Below, one piece after another: positions 27,615 to 39,400 of a DNA stretch of 64,000 nt. The stretch's first letter is position 1; each line of letters begins with the position of its first letter. A program made the position numbers and the translations under genes. Where the stretch lies: assembly GCA_009760855.2 (NCBI GenBank), contig WPIO01000038.1, positions 3,310,501 through 3,374,500 of the forward strand, written 5' to 3'. The notes under the pieces are model-generated. The model was not told the origin of the DNA and searched no databases. It saw only the letters and a program-made list of their open reading frames with translations. This DNA is from Cristatella mucedo (Eukaryota; Bryozoa; Phylactolaemata; Cristatellidae).

Positions 27615-27757
27615 ATGGTCTGGTTTGGTCTAGCGGTTAAGGTGCTCGCCCCGATCAAGGCCTGGCTGAGGTCGCGGGCTCGAGCCCCGAGGCATATGTG
27701 AAGTGGCCTGAATAGAGTTCTCTTGGGGCGCTATACAAATGAATCATATATATACGC
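27615..27757 (+). mobile_element. SINE-A copy, near-intact
   Basis: TGGTTTGGTCTAGCGGTTAA, AGGTGCTCGCCCCGAT, B box GGGCTCGAGCCCC and tail TTCTCTTGGGGCGCTATACA, ending in an AT run. Close to consensus, so probably young. Confidence 0.9.
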
Positions 27758-28484
27758 TTAGTATACGGACTTTTCGTCTTAGTACGCTATTAATCTGTAT
27801 CGATGCCACGGCGGTATGCTACTGTTGGCATTCCGGCACGCATCGAGACCGCATGCACGCAGCTCGCCAGCTGCGCTAGAGGCAGCGCTGCCGAAAGCTT
27901 TTGTCGTCGCGCGTCTGCGTCGGTCAAGGACGATTGTGCTATTACGAGCACCTCGTTTGTGGTAAACGACTTTAGCTCAGTGTCAAGGCCGCTGCAGTGT
28001 CAAGCAGCAACCGCAGAGGCTTTTAAGTAGGCAGGTCTATTTGGCAGCTGATGCAGCGGGGGGGGGGGGACGCGGGAGATATCCGTGCGGAAGCGAACTG
28101 AGAAGCAGCGAGCCAGGATAGCCGCTTCACTGCAACGAGTCACGCATTCACCCTTTGTTGCCTACTTCTCGGTAGCTGAGCACCGCAGTGCTAACCCCCC
28201 ACAGACCTCGCCCCGCTGCTGCCGCCGCGAGCATTCAGCAGCAGGAAGCAGCAGCGCTGCGAACAGAGTGCCGTCCGGCGATTATCAAATACATTATTAT
28301 TATTATAAGTCGATGCGTGTGAGCAGCACCGCACGCGGACGATCCTCTACAAACGAGCTTACTGCACGACTTAAGGCCTGGCTACTATACAAGGCCCTGG
28401 TCTGACCACAGTCAATCTCTTAGAGCAAACTGTCTGCGAGTCGATGGGTGAGTCCTGACGCCGAGTGCGAGCGAGCTGCTAATA

Positions 28485-28565
28485 ATAATAATATAATAAT
28501 AATTCACTTAATAAAGCGCCCTCAGAGAACTTAATCTCTCTCTAGGCGCTTTACATTTGCTAGAA
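28485..28565 (-). mobile_element. Solo LINE-A 3' tail
   Basis: An AAT run, then TTCACTTAATAAAGCGCCCT and GGCGCTTTACATTTGCTAG. Confidence 0.85.
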
Positions 28566-29104
28566 GCCTGCCGGCGAGTCAGCTGGAAATCACTCGTCGT
28601 ATCAGCCGTAATGTGTAAACCAGGTATATCAAGTGCAATATTATTATTATTATTATTATAGCTTTATTTTCATAATACAACGTCGTAGTGCGGTTAGCAC
28701 AGAATATCGTGCTGTTGCCGTCGTCTGTTGCTTCGCACTTCGAGCTCCAGGCCTTGGCACATGGCGCGCATTGTACCGATATGCGAACTGGCTTTGGAGT
28801 TGTCTGCTTCGGTGCATGACGGCGCCACAGGCGCTAGAGACGCTAGGTGCGACAGAGCTGAGCTCAACTAGCGAAAGCCGCGGCGCGAGCGTCGATGTGA
28901 GGAGGTCCGAGTGAGAGCTCTCACATTCGTAGCGGCTAACCAGCTCGGAAGTCACCCCTGAAGTGCCTGCGTGCATCGCAGTCTGAAATTCTAAAATTAA
29001 GCTCGCTAGATTGTTCGCTCAGCGCGTGCGAGGTGCGTCGGTGCTAACAGGTTAGCCAACGTTCATCATCTCACGCAATAAAAATAAAACGCATAGAAAA
29101 TATA

Positions 29105-29255
29105 TTTCCTTTCAATCGCACCCTAAGAGAACTAAATCTCTCTCCGTGTGTTTCACGGATGCCGCAGCTCGGCTCGAGTCCACGACCTCGGCTATTAAAG
29201 GTGAACTCCTTGACCTTGGTCATCAAAGCCAAGCAGCTTAACCCCTCGGGTTGTC
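29105..29255 (-). mobile_element. Degenerate SINE-A copy
   Basis: Reverse tail CACCCTAAGAGAACTAAATC, B-box region CTCGAGTCCACGACCTCGG and head remnant at about 29235. Confidence 0.6.
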
Positions 29256-29409
29256 GGAATATGATAAAGATGAGGATACAGCGATGCAGAGGACAATGCA
29301 AGAAGCGTGCAAATGGTAGCGTAGGACAGTGATTCAGCAGTCGGCGTCGGTATGCTAGAAGCTGGAAACGCACCTGGTTGTCACAGCTTTTCCGTGGGTC
29401 CTTGCGATA

Positions 29410-29560
29410 CGTCCTTTGTGTGCATACGCGAGCTGACGCTGTGCATGCTACCACTAACCGTATTTAACATGCTGAAGCTGTGCATGTAACCTCTAACCAT
29501 CTTGCGCTTGCTGGCATTTTGCATGTAACCATTAACCGTTTGATCTTGCGTATTTTAAAG
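29410..29560 (+). mobile_element. LINE-A 3' UTR fragment
   Basis: Three repeats of a GCATG(T/C)..ACC..TAACC module, as in the 3' UTR of the 51.9-kb copy (GACGCTGTGCATGCTACCAC). It faces the next tail at 29582. Confidence 0.6.
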
Positions 29561-29581
29561 CGTGCGAAAGATGCTTAGACT

Positions 29582-29670
29582 AATAATAATAATAATAATA
29601 ATAATAATGTACTTGATAAAGCGCCCTCAGAGAACTTAAACTCTTTCTAGGCGCTTTACATTGACTGAGA
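29582..29670 (-). mobile_element. Solo LINE-A 3' tail
   Basis: A TAA/AAT tract of about 27 nt, then TGTACTTGATAAAGCGCCCT and GGCGCTTTACATTG. Confidence 0.85.
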
Positions 29671-29674
29671 TCAG

Positions 29675-31815
29675 GTTATCTGAGCGCGATGCAAAAAATG
29701 TACAATTGCTATTATTATTACAAGAAGTAGTAGTATTACAACTATAGATCTGAGAGATTGTAACAGTTTCTAAGGATTGTTACTAATTTCAGAAATATAA
29801 ATACTGTTACTAGCTTCAAAATTATAAAAATTCAAGCGACTGCGTCGCAACTAATTGCTTAGGTCCGATAAAAATGTCGACTGAAGTGATGACTCATCAT
29901 ATTTGCTTCATGCTGCTTCGGCCTCATCGTGCGTTGCCCACTGTAGCCTTGGATTATGCAGCTCTGCGTCAAGGATGCGCGGACTGTAGCTCTTAAGGTA
30001 CACTCGATCTCGAGTGCTATTGTTATCCGCTATGGCCGAGATTTGCCACGTGCATTGATGCGGCTTCCACGACTCGCTAGCACTACTGCCAAGTGTCAGG
30101 TCTCACACCATCTGATGCCGAGCTTAAGGAAGGAATAGCACACTGGCCACGCTATGATTAAGCGTGCTGTATATTTTGGAACGCTTAAAGCTGACAATCC
30201 ACTATATGTGTGTGTACGTGTGCGAGCGTTCTTAAAAATAGCGCTCGCAGAAATGAAGCTTTGAGCTCTGCCCGAGCCAGTTGCAGGTAATAAATTTAAG
30301 ACAAGTCTCAGAAGAAACGCGCACAGTTTTTCTGAAACGCTGACGTAACCTGCGAGCGGTACAGGTGTTCTTTCTGTAGCAGGGAAACTCGCGTTCAGTA
30401 AATTTACTTCGTATCTTGCCGAAATGACTGTAGCTTACGAGCAGACAGTAATGCTGACAAAACCATGCCTAAATACTCAGGTCGTCGGGTAAAACTAGGC
30501 AACGCGGAAAGGCGTCGGGAGCCATCTCATCATGTGAAAGTGGATAGCAGCCCTCAGATTAAATAATCATTCACATAGTGAGATTTAATCGAGCCTTACC
30601 CCGTGCCGACGTGCCCGCATTGAAAATATTCTGATGCGACAATCTCTGCGATGTCGACCGTCTGGCGCGGCTGGATAGTCAAGGTCACACTGTCAAGATC
30701 ACACTATGTGGCTGTATTCCAAGCATACATTGCAATAAGTAAACAACTACATATTCAAAACTATGCACACTCAAAAAATCCAAGATTATTGTGCCTAGGC
30801 TTACTGATGTAAAACTGCAAAAGACTTCTATAGGAAGTGATTAGACACAATCATAAATCTCAAGCGTTCAATGATGCTTTAGGACTATAGAGCGATACTT
30901 ATTAAACCGAAATCAAAATGAACATTTGCTGCAGTGAAAAGTAGAGCCAAACTCGTATTTAAAATTTCACGTAGATTCGTGGAGTTTTCGCCAAGTTATA
31001 AAACTTTACTAGCAACAAGTATGCAATGTAAATAAAGCTGTATAAAAAAGTCACAAGCTTGTATCTCAACAAGCTGCAAACTCATACTTCTGTTACAAAT
31101 AGGTCTAGTCTTACGTGATGCAGAGATTGGTGTTTCAAAGGCACCCTAAACAAAATTTATTTCTCGACCAATTTCTCTTCCACTCTTATTCTCTTTACAC
31201 ATAAACAGAGGAAACGTGCGGGTGCCTGAGTGCGTTTTTTGAATTTTCAATGTCTGCGCTTTACATGGCCGTTGACCGCTTTGTAGAATAATTTAATTTA
31301 AAAAAGCGTCTCTTCAATCTCCCGATGAAAAACCTCGAATCACTTAGCCAATTCAGTGGGCGCAGTCTAGGCCGTCGAATCGGTTGACCTACGCTGCGAT
31401 GCAATCGCCGAAACCGGCTCGGATGGCTTAGGTCGTAGATGGAGGGCTCGCAGCCGCTGAATCACGTACGCAGATTATCGCGTAGCCTACGACAATGCAT
31501 TTCATCTCTAGTCCATGCCACGCAAGTGTTGGCGAGGGATTTTCTGGCTAAGAATCGATTTAAAGGGGGAGACAAAATGGCGTGCAAAGAATGGAGCGCA
31601 CTCGAACATTGAGCGCCGAGGCATCGACGGTCCGTCCGCCCGCCCAAGTCGGTTTGCATAGACCTAAGAGCGAAGATCGAGCGTGCTCGGGCTGCGAGCA
31701 CTGCTCTGTCGAAGCGAGTTGTCGCTGCTTTTGCAAAGGTGACGTAGTGGCGACGTAGGGCGGGACTCGCCGCCGGTCTGCTGCCGCCGCCGCCGCCTCC
31801 GCCGCTCAGCACCGG
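29675..31815. other. No gene recognised
   Basis: AT-rich to 31300, then GC-richer toward 31800. No exon, SINE or LINE match seen. Open frames on the minus strand at 31812-31462 lack a recognisable domain. Confidence 0.45.
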
Positions 31816-31816
31816 G

Positions 31817-31912
31817 CTCGCGATTGCGATTACCGATTGCGATTACCGATTACCGATTACCGATTACCGATCGCGATTACCGATCGCGATTGCGAGCCGC
31901 GATTGCGAGCCT
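31817..31912. repeat. Heptamer-based repeat, (CGATTAC)n with CGATTG variants
   Basis: Runs of CGATTAC and GCGATTAC/CGATCG alternate for about 95 nt. The unit is not the animal telomere repeat TTAGGG. Confidence 0.85.
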
Positions 31913-32092
31913 GAGCGGCAGCCTGGCGTTCAATCCGTCGGGCACGAAACGTATGCAAGCAGTCTTTGCACCGCTGCTCGGTCAGCAAATTCTTTTGCAG
32001 CACCGCAAACCATGCTTATTGAGCGCGCGAAAGATTTCATCCTGTTTAGATTGAACTCGAGTTCCGGTGCGCGCTCACCTTTGAACAGCTGC

Positions 32093-32094
<2 letters not shown>

Positions 32095-32127
<33 letters not shown>

Positions 32128-32132
32128 CTCTC

Positions 32133-32220
<88 letters not shown>

Positions 32221-32370
32221 ACTCCCTCTCTCTCTCTCTCCCTCTCTCCCTCTTTCTCTCTCTATCTCCCTCTCTCTCACTCCCTCTCTCTCTCTCCCTC
32301 TTTCTCTCTTTCTCTCTCTATCTCCTCTCTTTTCGTTTCTCTATCTCTCTCTTTCTCACTCCCTCTCGCA
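32095..32370. repeat. Interrupted (TC)n microsatellite
   Basis: About 275 nt of CT with CCCT, TTTC and TATC interruptions, roughly 1 kb upstream of the aquaporin start codon. Confidence 0.95.
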
Positions 32371-33370
32371 GCTGCTCTTTCGCCACTAGTTCTTCGTCGC
32401 GATCAATTTCCGCTCTGTCACGCTCCGTCACTGATAAAGCTCTTTTTTTATTCCCTATTGTTATTTATTACTGGTAATAAGTATTATTTTCTTATTTATC
32501 TTCTTTATTTAATTTTTTTTATTCAATTTCATTCTCTATTTTCTTCTTTCTCCGCTGTATTCCGCTGCGTTTCAGGTCTAATGCCACCAATCAACGGCTA
32601 GGCTCGGAACGCCTCCTAGAGGCCGCCGCGGATGCGTTATCACCAGTCATTGAACTTCGCCGCTACTGGCATTGGCTGATCTTGTCGAGGAACGCCAACG
32701 AAAATTCTCTCCTCAGTGTGGTGCGAGCTCTGCTCGCGCTCGCCTATTTTAGCACTCGCGTCGCAACGGCCGCCCGAGCCGTCGCTCTTCACGACGCGTG
32801 CCTGGTTCCGTGCGACGTCAGCTCGCTGTGACATTCACTACAGAGCGCTCTCGTGGACAGCTACGGCCAACGTTGACGCAGACCCAAGAGGCTCACGGGA
32901 AAAGACAAGAACCGGGGCCGTGACGCGCTCACAAGTGCGTCCGCTTCGTTCGTCTGCTCGCGTTCGCGACTCGCTTAACATGACAATAGCCAGCTCTGGC
33001 GTAAGCAGCGATAGCAGGCCTCGATATTCAAATAGATTCTTGCTGGCGGCGGCGGAGGCGCTGTTTCACGCCTCCTTATCTTCGTACTCGTTCGATTGCA
33101 GCGACAGCCCGCAGCACTGCAATCACCGAAGTGCGACCGAGATACGCGCACGCTCAGGCTGCAAACTCGATCTACGACACCCGGAACCGCCGCCGCCGAG
33201 CAGCGACCGCCGCCGAGCAGTCAGCGTCGCGGCCGGATAGCCGCCGCCGCCGCCGCAGCGGAGAGCAGTTGGATCGCGGCGCTGCAGGATTCTTCGGCGT
33301 TCAAGCCGCGAGCGCAGCTGTCGCTTCATCAAGCGCAGGCGATTTCGTCGATTTCAGTCGATTTAGCGCG

Positions 33371-33487
33371 ATGCCCGTGGCCGCCGCAGTGCGCAGGGGA
33401 TCGAATTTCATGCGGATTCCGTCGAACGAGACCGGCAACATTCTGAGAGAGTTTCTCGCCGAGCTCTTCGGGATGTTCGTCCTCATG
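33371..33487 (+). CDS. Aquaglyceroporin exon 1
   Basis: 39 codons, start [10 protein letters not shown], then TM1 ([15 protein letters not shown]). The start has G at +4 but pyrimidine-poor context upstream. A second Met at codon 14 could also serve. The donor is GTGGGT at 33488. The more canonical GTGAGC three bases on would shift the frame of exon 2. Confidence 0.85.
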
Positions 33488-36400
33488 GTGGGTGAGCCCG
33501 CGATCTCGCATTGTCGCCGCGCGGCGGCGAGCGCCGCCGACTGAGACCGAGGTCGCCGCCGCCACCACCGGCTAGTCCAAGCGAACGACGAGCGAGCGCT
33601 GACTCTCGGAGCGCGGAGCGCGAGCTCGCCGCCGCCCGCGCTCCGCTCTCCGCTTTGCAGGCGTTCGGCACCGCCTGCAGTGCACAGAAGGTGCTCAGCC
33701 GAAACGAGAACGGCGACGCGCTGGCTTCTCACTTTAGCTGGGGCTTGGCAGTGACGATGGCCGTGTACGTCTGCGGAGGCGTTTCCGGTACGTACGGTTC
33801 ATTTTCGGTCGTCGCGTGGGTAGCAGCCGAGCCTCCGGTTGGCAGTCGGCGCATCCGCGCAGTCGGCGACGGCGGCGGCCTCGCGCCGGCCGATCTAGCG
33901 CGAGGCACTGGCTTTGTTAGTCCGCGGCGCTCGCCACCGCTCAGAGCCGGAGCGCTCAGGGCTGGCGGAGATCCGACCGCGAGCGCTCCGGCTAGCTCAG
34001 TCCGTCAGTCGTCAGTCAGTCAATCGTCAGTCCGTCAATCGTCAGTCCGTCAATCGTCAGTCGGCGGCGATCGTCCCGTTTCCGCACGCCGCACCAGTGC
34101 CGGCGTCATGCTCGGCGTCGTAGCCGAGGCTTGGTCTTTCGCCCCTCGCTGAACGAGCGGTTCCCGCTCACGCTACGCTTCCGGCGGCGTCAAGGTCACG
34201 CCGCGTATGGCGAATAGCCGAGGAATAGACGAGACGTTCGACGTCTCGCTGAAAGCAGTCTCCTAACGGCACCAGAAAAAGTCCGTTGTTTTAGCCGACG
34301 CTGTCGTGCTTCCGCCGCCGCCGCCGCGGCTAGTCGATCGAAGTCGCGACCGAAGTTGCTGCTGCCAACCGCGACGGAGCGCAGCGTGACGTTGCGCAGC
34401 AGCCTCGTCTTTCCGGTCGCGCGAGACGAAGGCGGCAGCCTCGTCCGCTTAGGCTGCTGGCCGACTGCGGGGGCCCGATTACGCTCGCTCTTGCATCGCC
34501 TAGCTCATTCGCTCTCCGGGCGTTAACAGCAGCTCGTGCGCCCCGCCCCCAGAGCCGGGCGCCGTGTCTTTCGCGTGGGAAAGCAAACACGCGCGCGCTC
34601 GGGAAAAAAAATGGCGGGTTGCTGAAGGTCGGCTTCCTTGCGCTGCTGCGCTGCGTCGATCGGAGTGAGCGCGCTCGCTCGCAGCGCTGCTCGGCGGGCT
34701 CGCTCGCTCACGAGATCGAGAGCGTCGCGCGCTCTGGCGCTGACCAATAAAGCGAGCGGAGCAGCCCAGATCGGCCTCAGCGACCGTCCTGGAGGGCAGG
34801 CGGCGAGGCTTCTCAAGTGGGTGGCGCCGGCGCGCGCGCGGACTACGCCGTATAGAGCGGCGTCGGGCCGCCGGCGAGAGCTCGACGTCGTTCAAGGCGT
34901 GCAGCTCTGACGCGTGCGCGCATGCCGCGAACGCGCCGGTGCGCGGCCGAGGTGAGCGGCCAACGTCGCGTGCTGAAGTAGGTCCGCTGCACCGCGTGAG
35001 CGTACCATGTCGGCGGTGGTCGAGCAACGAGAGCAGCCGACCCAATAGCGCCCACAGTCATTTTTCGCTAGCGGCTACTGTCGACCATGACGGCCGTTAG
35101 CTACCGCGTGGCTTTCATGCAATTCCTAATGCGCCGCCCGCCATATTGTCGATTTTTGGGTTTGCGACTGCTCGCACAAATACGCACACTCAAATAGTGC
35201 TAGCGCAGAAAAAAAGCGGAGCTGCGTACACCGTAGCGCTAGTCACTTCCGGTCGTAGCCGAAATGCACGCATGCGCCGTCGGCGGGACGACGGTGCGAT
35301 CGGAAATTAAGAGGACGCCATTGCGAAGCCCCATCACGAAACGCCTCCGAGCGACTCCCGTGAGAGTGCACCAATTGGCGGAGTTTTATATAAGATCGCC
35401 GCTGCGACTGGGTCTATTGCTAGTAGCTCTGTCAGATTATGACTTTGCCAAGCGCGCGCTTTGAAGCACTAGCACAAGCATTTTCGCGAAACTCTTAGTC
35501 TAACAAACCGGCACGCGAGCGCGCGTGCTGGCGAGCGCGCGCATTAATGCGAGCGCAGATGCGGCGCGAGCGCGCGTGCTGGCGGACGCGCGCGTTAATG
35601 CGAGCGCATATGCGGCGCGAGCGCGCGTGCTGGCGGACGCGCGCGTTAATGCGAGCGCAGATGCGGCGCGCTGGTGCTTTTGCAGATACGCCACACACTC
35701 ATGTGGGCCCGAGCACGCATGCGCATATACGCTCGCTCACTCATTCGCACGCTAAGGCGCGTGAGCTTGCTCTAACATGAACATGCACGGCTACAAGGCG
35801 CATACGTGTATGCGAAATGTCTATGCACGCCCATTAGTACACGCCACTCACACGCGAGCTCCACATTTATCCCGACGTGGCTTCTGATTGTAAGCACTTG
35901 AAAAAATTTATCTTTGAACTTATCTAGAAAATATTGTCTCTGCACTCATTCGATCGTACTTCCTTTGCAGCAAATGTAAAGTGCCCAGTAAGAGACTGAA
36001 TTCTTAGAGGGCGCTAAATCATTTGCACTCTTATTATTATTATTTTTTATCGCTAGCACAAACTTATTTGGCAATCAGCCGTCAGTGTCACGTAAAATAA
36101 TATCTCCGTACTCCAGTGATCAAAGTTTAGCTGATTAATGGGCTTCACCGGGAAACGACCACCGAACAGGAGCCATTTTGGCGACGATCACCGCCGATTG
36201 CAGAGAGCGAGAAAAAACGGTTTGCGGCAGGACTCGAACGCACGACCTCGGCGGTGAAGAGCGCACACTGCCCTGTGCTAAAAGCCTACCTAGTCGCTTT
36301 AAGCTGAGAAAATTGACCTACGCGTCGCTCCGCCGCTCTTACCGCTTATGACTGAAAATTACTTAGTCCCCAATCGCAACTGTCTGTCTGACCGCAGGCC

Positions 36401-39400
36401 GCGTTCCAGATGTAAGAGTAACGAGCTTATTATGCTGATCTGACGCAAACAAATGCAAATGTCCGCTGAGATGGGCAGGCGAGCGAGTAGGGCAACTATG
36501 CGTAGCTGACTGAGGTACGCACGCCGCATCGACGACCGTCAAGACTTTCACCTTCGCAGGGGACCTTCGCCGAACTGCGTCGTCCTATGACGAATGCGGG
36601 ACGCGCGCGCGGGCGCGCGAGCCGACCACGTGCTGAGCGTTCACTTGCAGCCACTTCTTTGGGAGCTCCGGCAGCCTCGATCTGGATCCGCTTGCGGCTC
36701 GCTCTCTGCTGCCACGATCGGTGCGGCGGCGCTACGAGATCTTGCGAGATCCGCTGGGGGCACTCTCATTGGGACCCGCCCGATCGCCAGACTTGGGGGC
36801 TACGCCGCGGCGATGAGTAGATGCGGGCGTCGAAGGCGACGCATATCGCGAAGCAAATGAAGCGCGGGCGGGCGGGGGCGGGCGGGGTGGCGGTCGAATA
36901 TGAGAGCCGAAAGAAACGCCGAAGTCCGATCTGCAGACGGCCATGCAATCGATGCCGAGCGGGCGACGCCTCAGCAGGAGACGCGTGCGCGCCGATGTGG
37001 TGAGAGGACGCGCGCGCCTCTGTTTCGTCATGGACTCGTGGCAGTCGATCAGCAAATCAGATCTTCGCCGATTGGTGTTGGTCACTCCGCGCACGCACGC
37101 ACGCACGCACGCACGCACAGCATTGGAAGACGGAAGCAAACCTGATATTTCGCCACGTGCGCATGCGGAAAGGTTGTGATTGCTGCTGATTAGATTGAAA
37201 TCTGCCTCCGCTTTAAAAATGGAGAGCCAAAGATAGCGCGGACAGCAGAGGCGGAAGGTGTCCGATGCCGGCGATCGGCCGCCACTCGGAAGGAATATTG
37301 AGGTATCGTTCTGAGCAGATATTCGAGCGCTGCCGATTGGCGCGTTCTGAGAGACTGGGACCGGCGCAGCGATTGATTGCCGTTAATGCAGAGGCCGAGC
37401 TGCAGTCGGACTTTAGTACACGTGCGCGTGCACGTATGCTAACTATACGTCTTCTTAGTAGGTTAGATGTGCAACAAATTCTCCTCGATTAAGAGGCTCC
37501 CCCTCCCCCGTAGCGCGGTTATCTATACGATTAGCTCGAGCGGTTGCCAGATGCTTTCAACGGCTGCGCTACGAAGATTTAGTCCAACTGTGCTGAGTTA
37601 AATGGTTGGCGCCTGGCTGCTGCTGCTGGAATTATTCTTTGCTGACAGCTGACGCGCGTTTCGCCTAGTTAAGAAAACATTACGGATGTACAAAATGCGG
37701 ATGTAAAAAAGCGGATTTAAAAAAAGCGCATGTAAAAAAGTGGATGTAAAAAAGCGGATGTAAAAGAGTGGATGTAAAAAGCGCATGTAAAAAAGCGAAT
37801 GTAAAAAAGCGAATGTAAAAGAGCGGATGTAAAAAGCGGATGTAAAAAATCGAATGTAAAAGAGCGGATGTAAAAAAGCGGATGTAAAAAAGCGGATGTA
37901 AAAAAGCGGATGTAAAAAAGCGGATGCAAAGGCTCGCATTAGCAGCTGCTTTCGTCGGTTCTTGATTTATCAAATTCAAATCGAGAGTATGAGCGTGCGT
38001 TCGCTTAGGCAGCGGTACGAGACCGTGCTGTCAGCTTTGTGCGGGAGCCTTTGAGCGGTCGACGGTGGCCGTGCGGTACTGCGATGAGAGAAACGCGCCA
38101 CGCGTTGCGGGAGCGACGCGAGATGTGGCGGAGAGACGGGCGAGCCAGCGCTCAGAGGCGCGCGACGCGTCCAGCAGTTTTCCCGCGAGCGGCGAGTGGC
38201 GATTGTTCCATTCTATAAGATTGCAACTTGTTTCCCATCTGGACGAGTCCCGATGCTAACTAACTACTTCCGCCTTCCGCAGACGCACTTTGCCTCAGTC
38301 TCGACAACGCTCGCTCCGGTCTAGCTCGTCCACTTGGGATCCACCACATTCGCGCGAGACGTTGGTCAAGCTCAAGACTTCCTTCTGGCTGTCTCCTCTC
38401 GGTCGGCTCCCTCTTCAACGAGATTCGCTGGCGAAGATCGGACGCTGCAGCTAACGCTTCTAGAGCGTTCGCTGTCATTATTAAACAGTGTCGTTTTGAG
38501 TTGGCGAGGTAGGTCTGTCACTTTCAAAACCTAACTGGATTGGGAGTGGAGGATTGGGCTTACACACGATATCAGCAATCGTACTTTGTCAAAGTGCACG
38601 GAAAATCAAAAACAAAGGACGGCAGCCAGCGAAAACGCCGCTCCGCAGGCGATGAAGCAAAACTACCCGGATAAAGGAGCTGCTGCCAAAGACGAGCCAC
38701 CACCTCTGTACGTACAGCGTAAAAAAAGCCCAGAGTTCAACCGCCACTTATAGAATAGATGCGCAGCGAGGTAACTAGCAGGAAGGAATACCAGGCTAAA
38801 GGTACCGCGCATTCAGGATCGATTGCGAGATTTTAATCAGCTTGAAGTTGTGTCGGGGTGGGCGCCCAGATTTTGAGTCGCGCGAGATGCAGACACAATC
38901 TACGCTTACTATACTAAACTTCAAGTGCTGCTACTTACAGCATCCACGAGTCCACCGCTTGGTCGCTGCCTGCTTAGACTCTTGGCTGCCAGCCTCGGGT
39001 CTGTTTGGCTGTTTAACGGCGTCGGTCATGTGACCCTGGTTGTTGTTTGCTCCTGACTTCTTCTGCCAGGCCAACATTCTGTTCGGAAGCCGTCTTATCT
39101 GTATTACTTCTTCTTCTCCTGCATCAAAGCTCCCGACGAATCAGACACAGACGAGTGTCACCGGAAGTAACGCCATTCGCACCAGATAGGTTGCAGAGCT
39201 TTTGCTCTCGCCACAGGATTGTCTGGGAGATTTTCGTCATCTTGCAGCCCTTGATTTGGACATCGTTCTCATCGCCCTGCGCTCGCATGCACTCACCGAT
39301 GCATCTGAGCACTGGGCACAGGCGCACGCATGCACCCACATTGCACAGTTTTAGTTATATTTTGTTTAAACGTCTTTCTTTCCGCCTCACTCTTAACGTC

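Noticed and set aside
31817-31912. Telomere-like repeat
   Set aside because: The unit is CGATTAC, not TTAGGG or a known animal telomere variant.
32012-32389. Leu-Ser-rich 125-codon frame and its Glu-Arg mirror
   Set aside because: Product of the interrupted (TC)n tract.
33511-34152. 213-codon plus frame spanning aquaporin exon 2
   Set aside because: Only 33661-33787 in this frame is conserved. The flanks are intron and include a minisatellite.
37598-37979. Phe-rich 113-codon minus frames resembling a membrane protein
   Set aside because: Translation of the 14-bp minisatellite in three frames; no other support.
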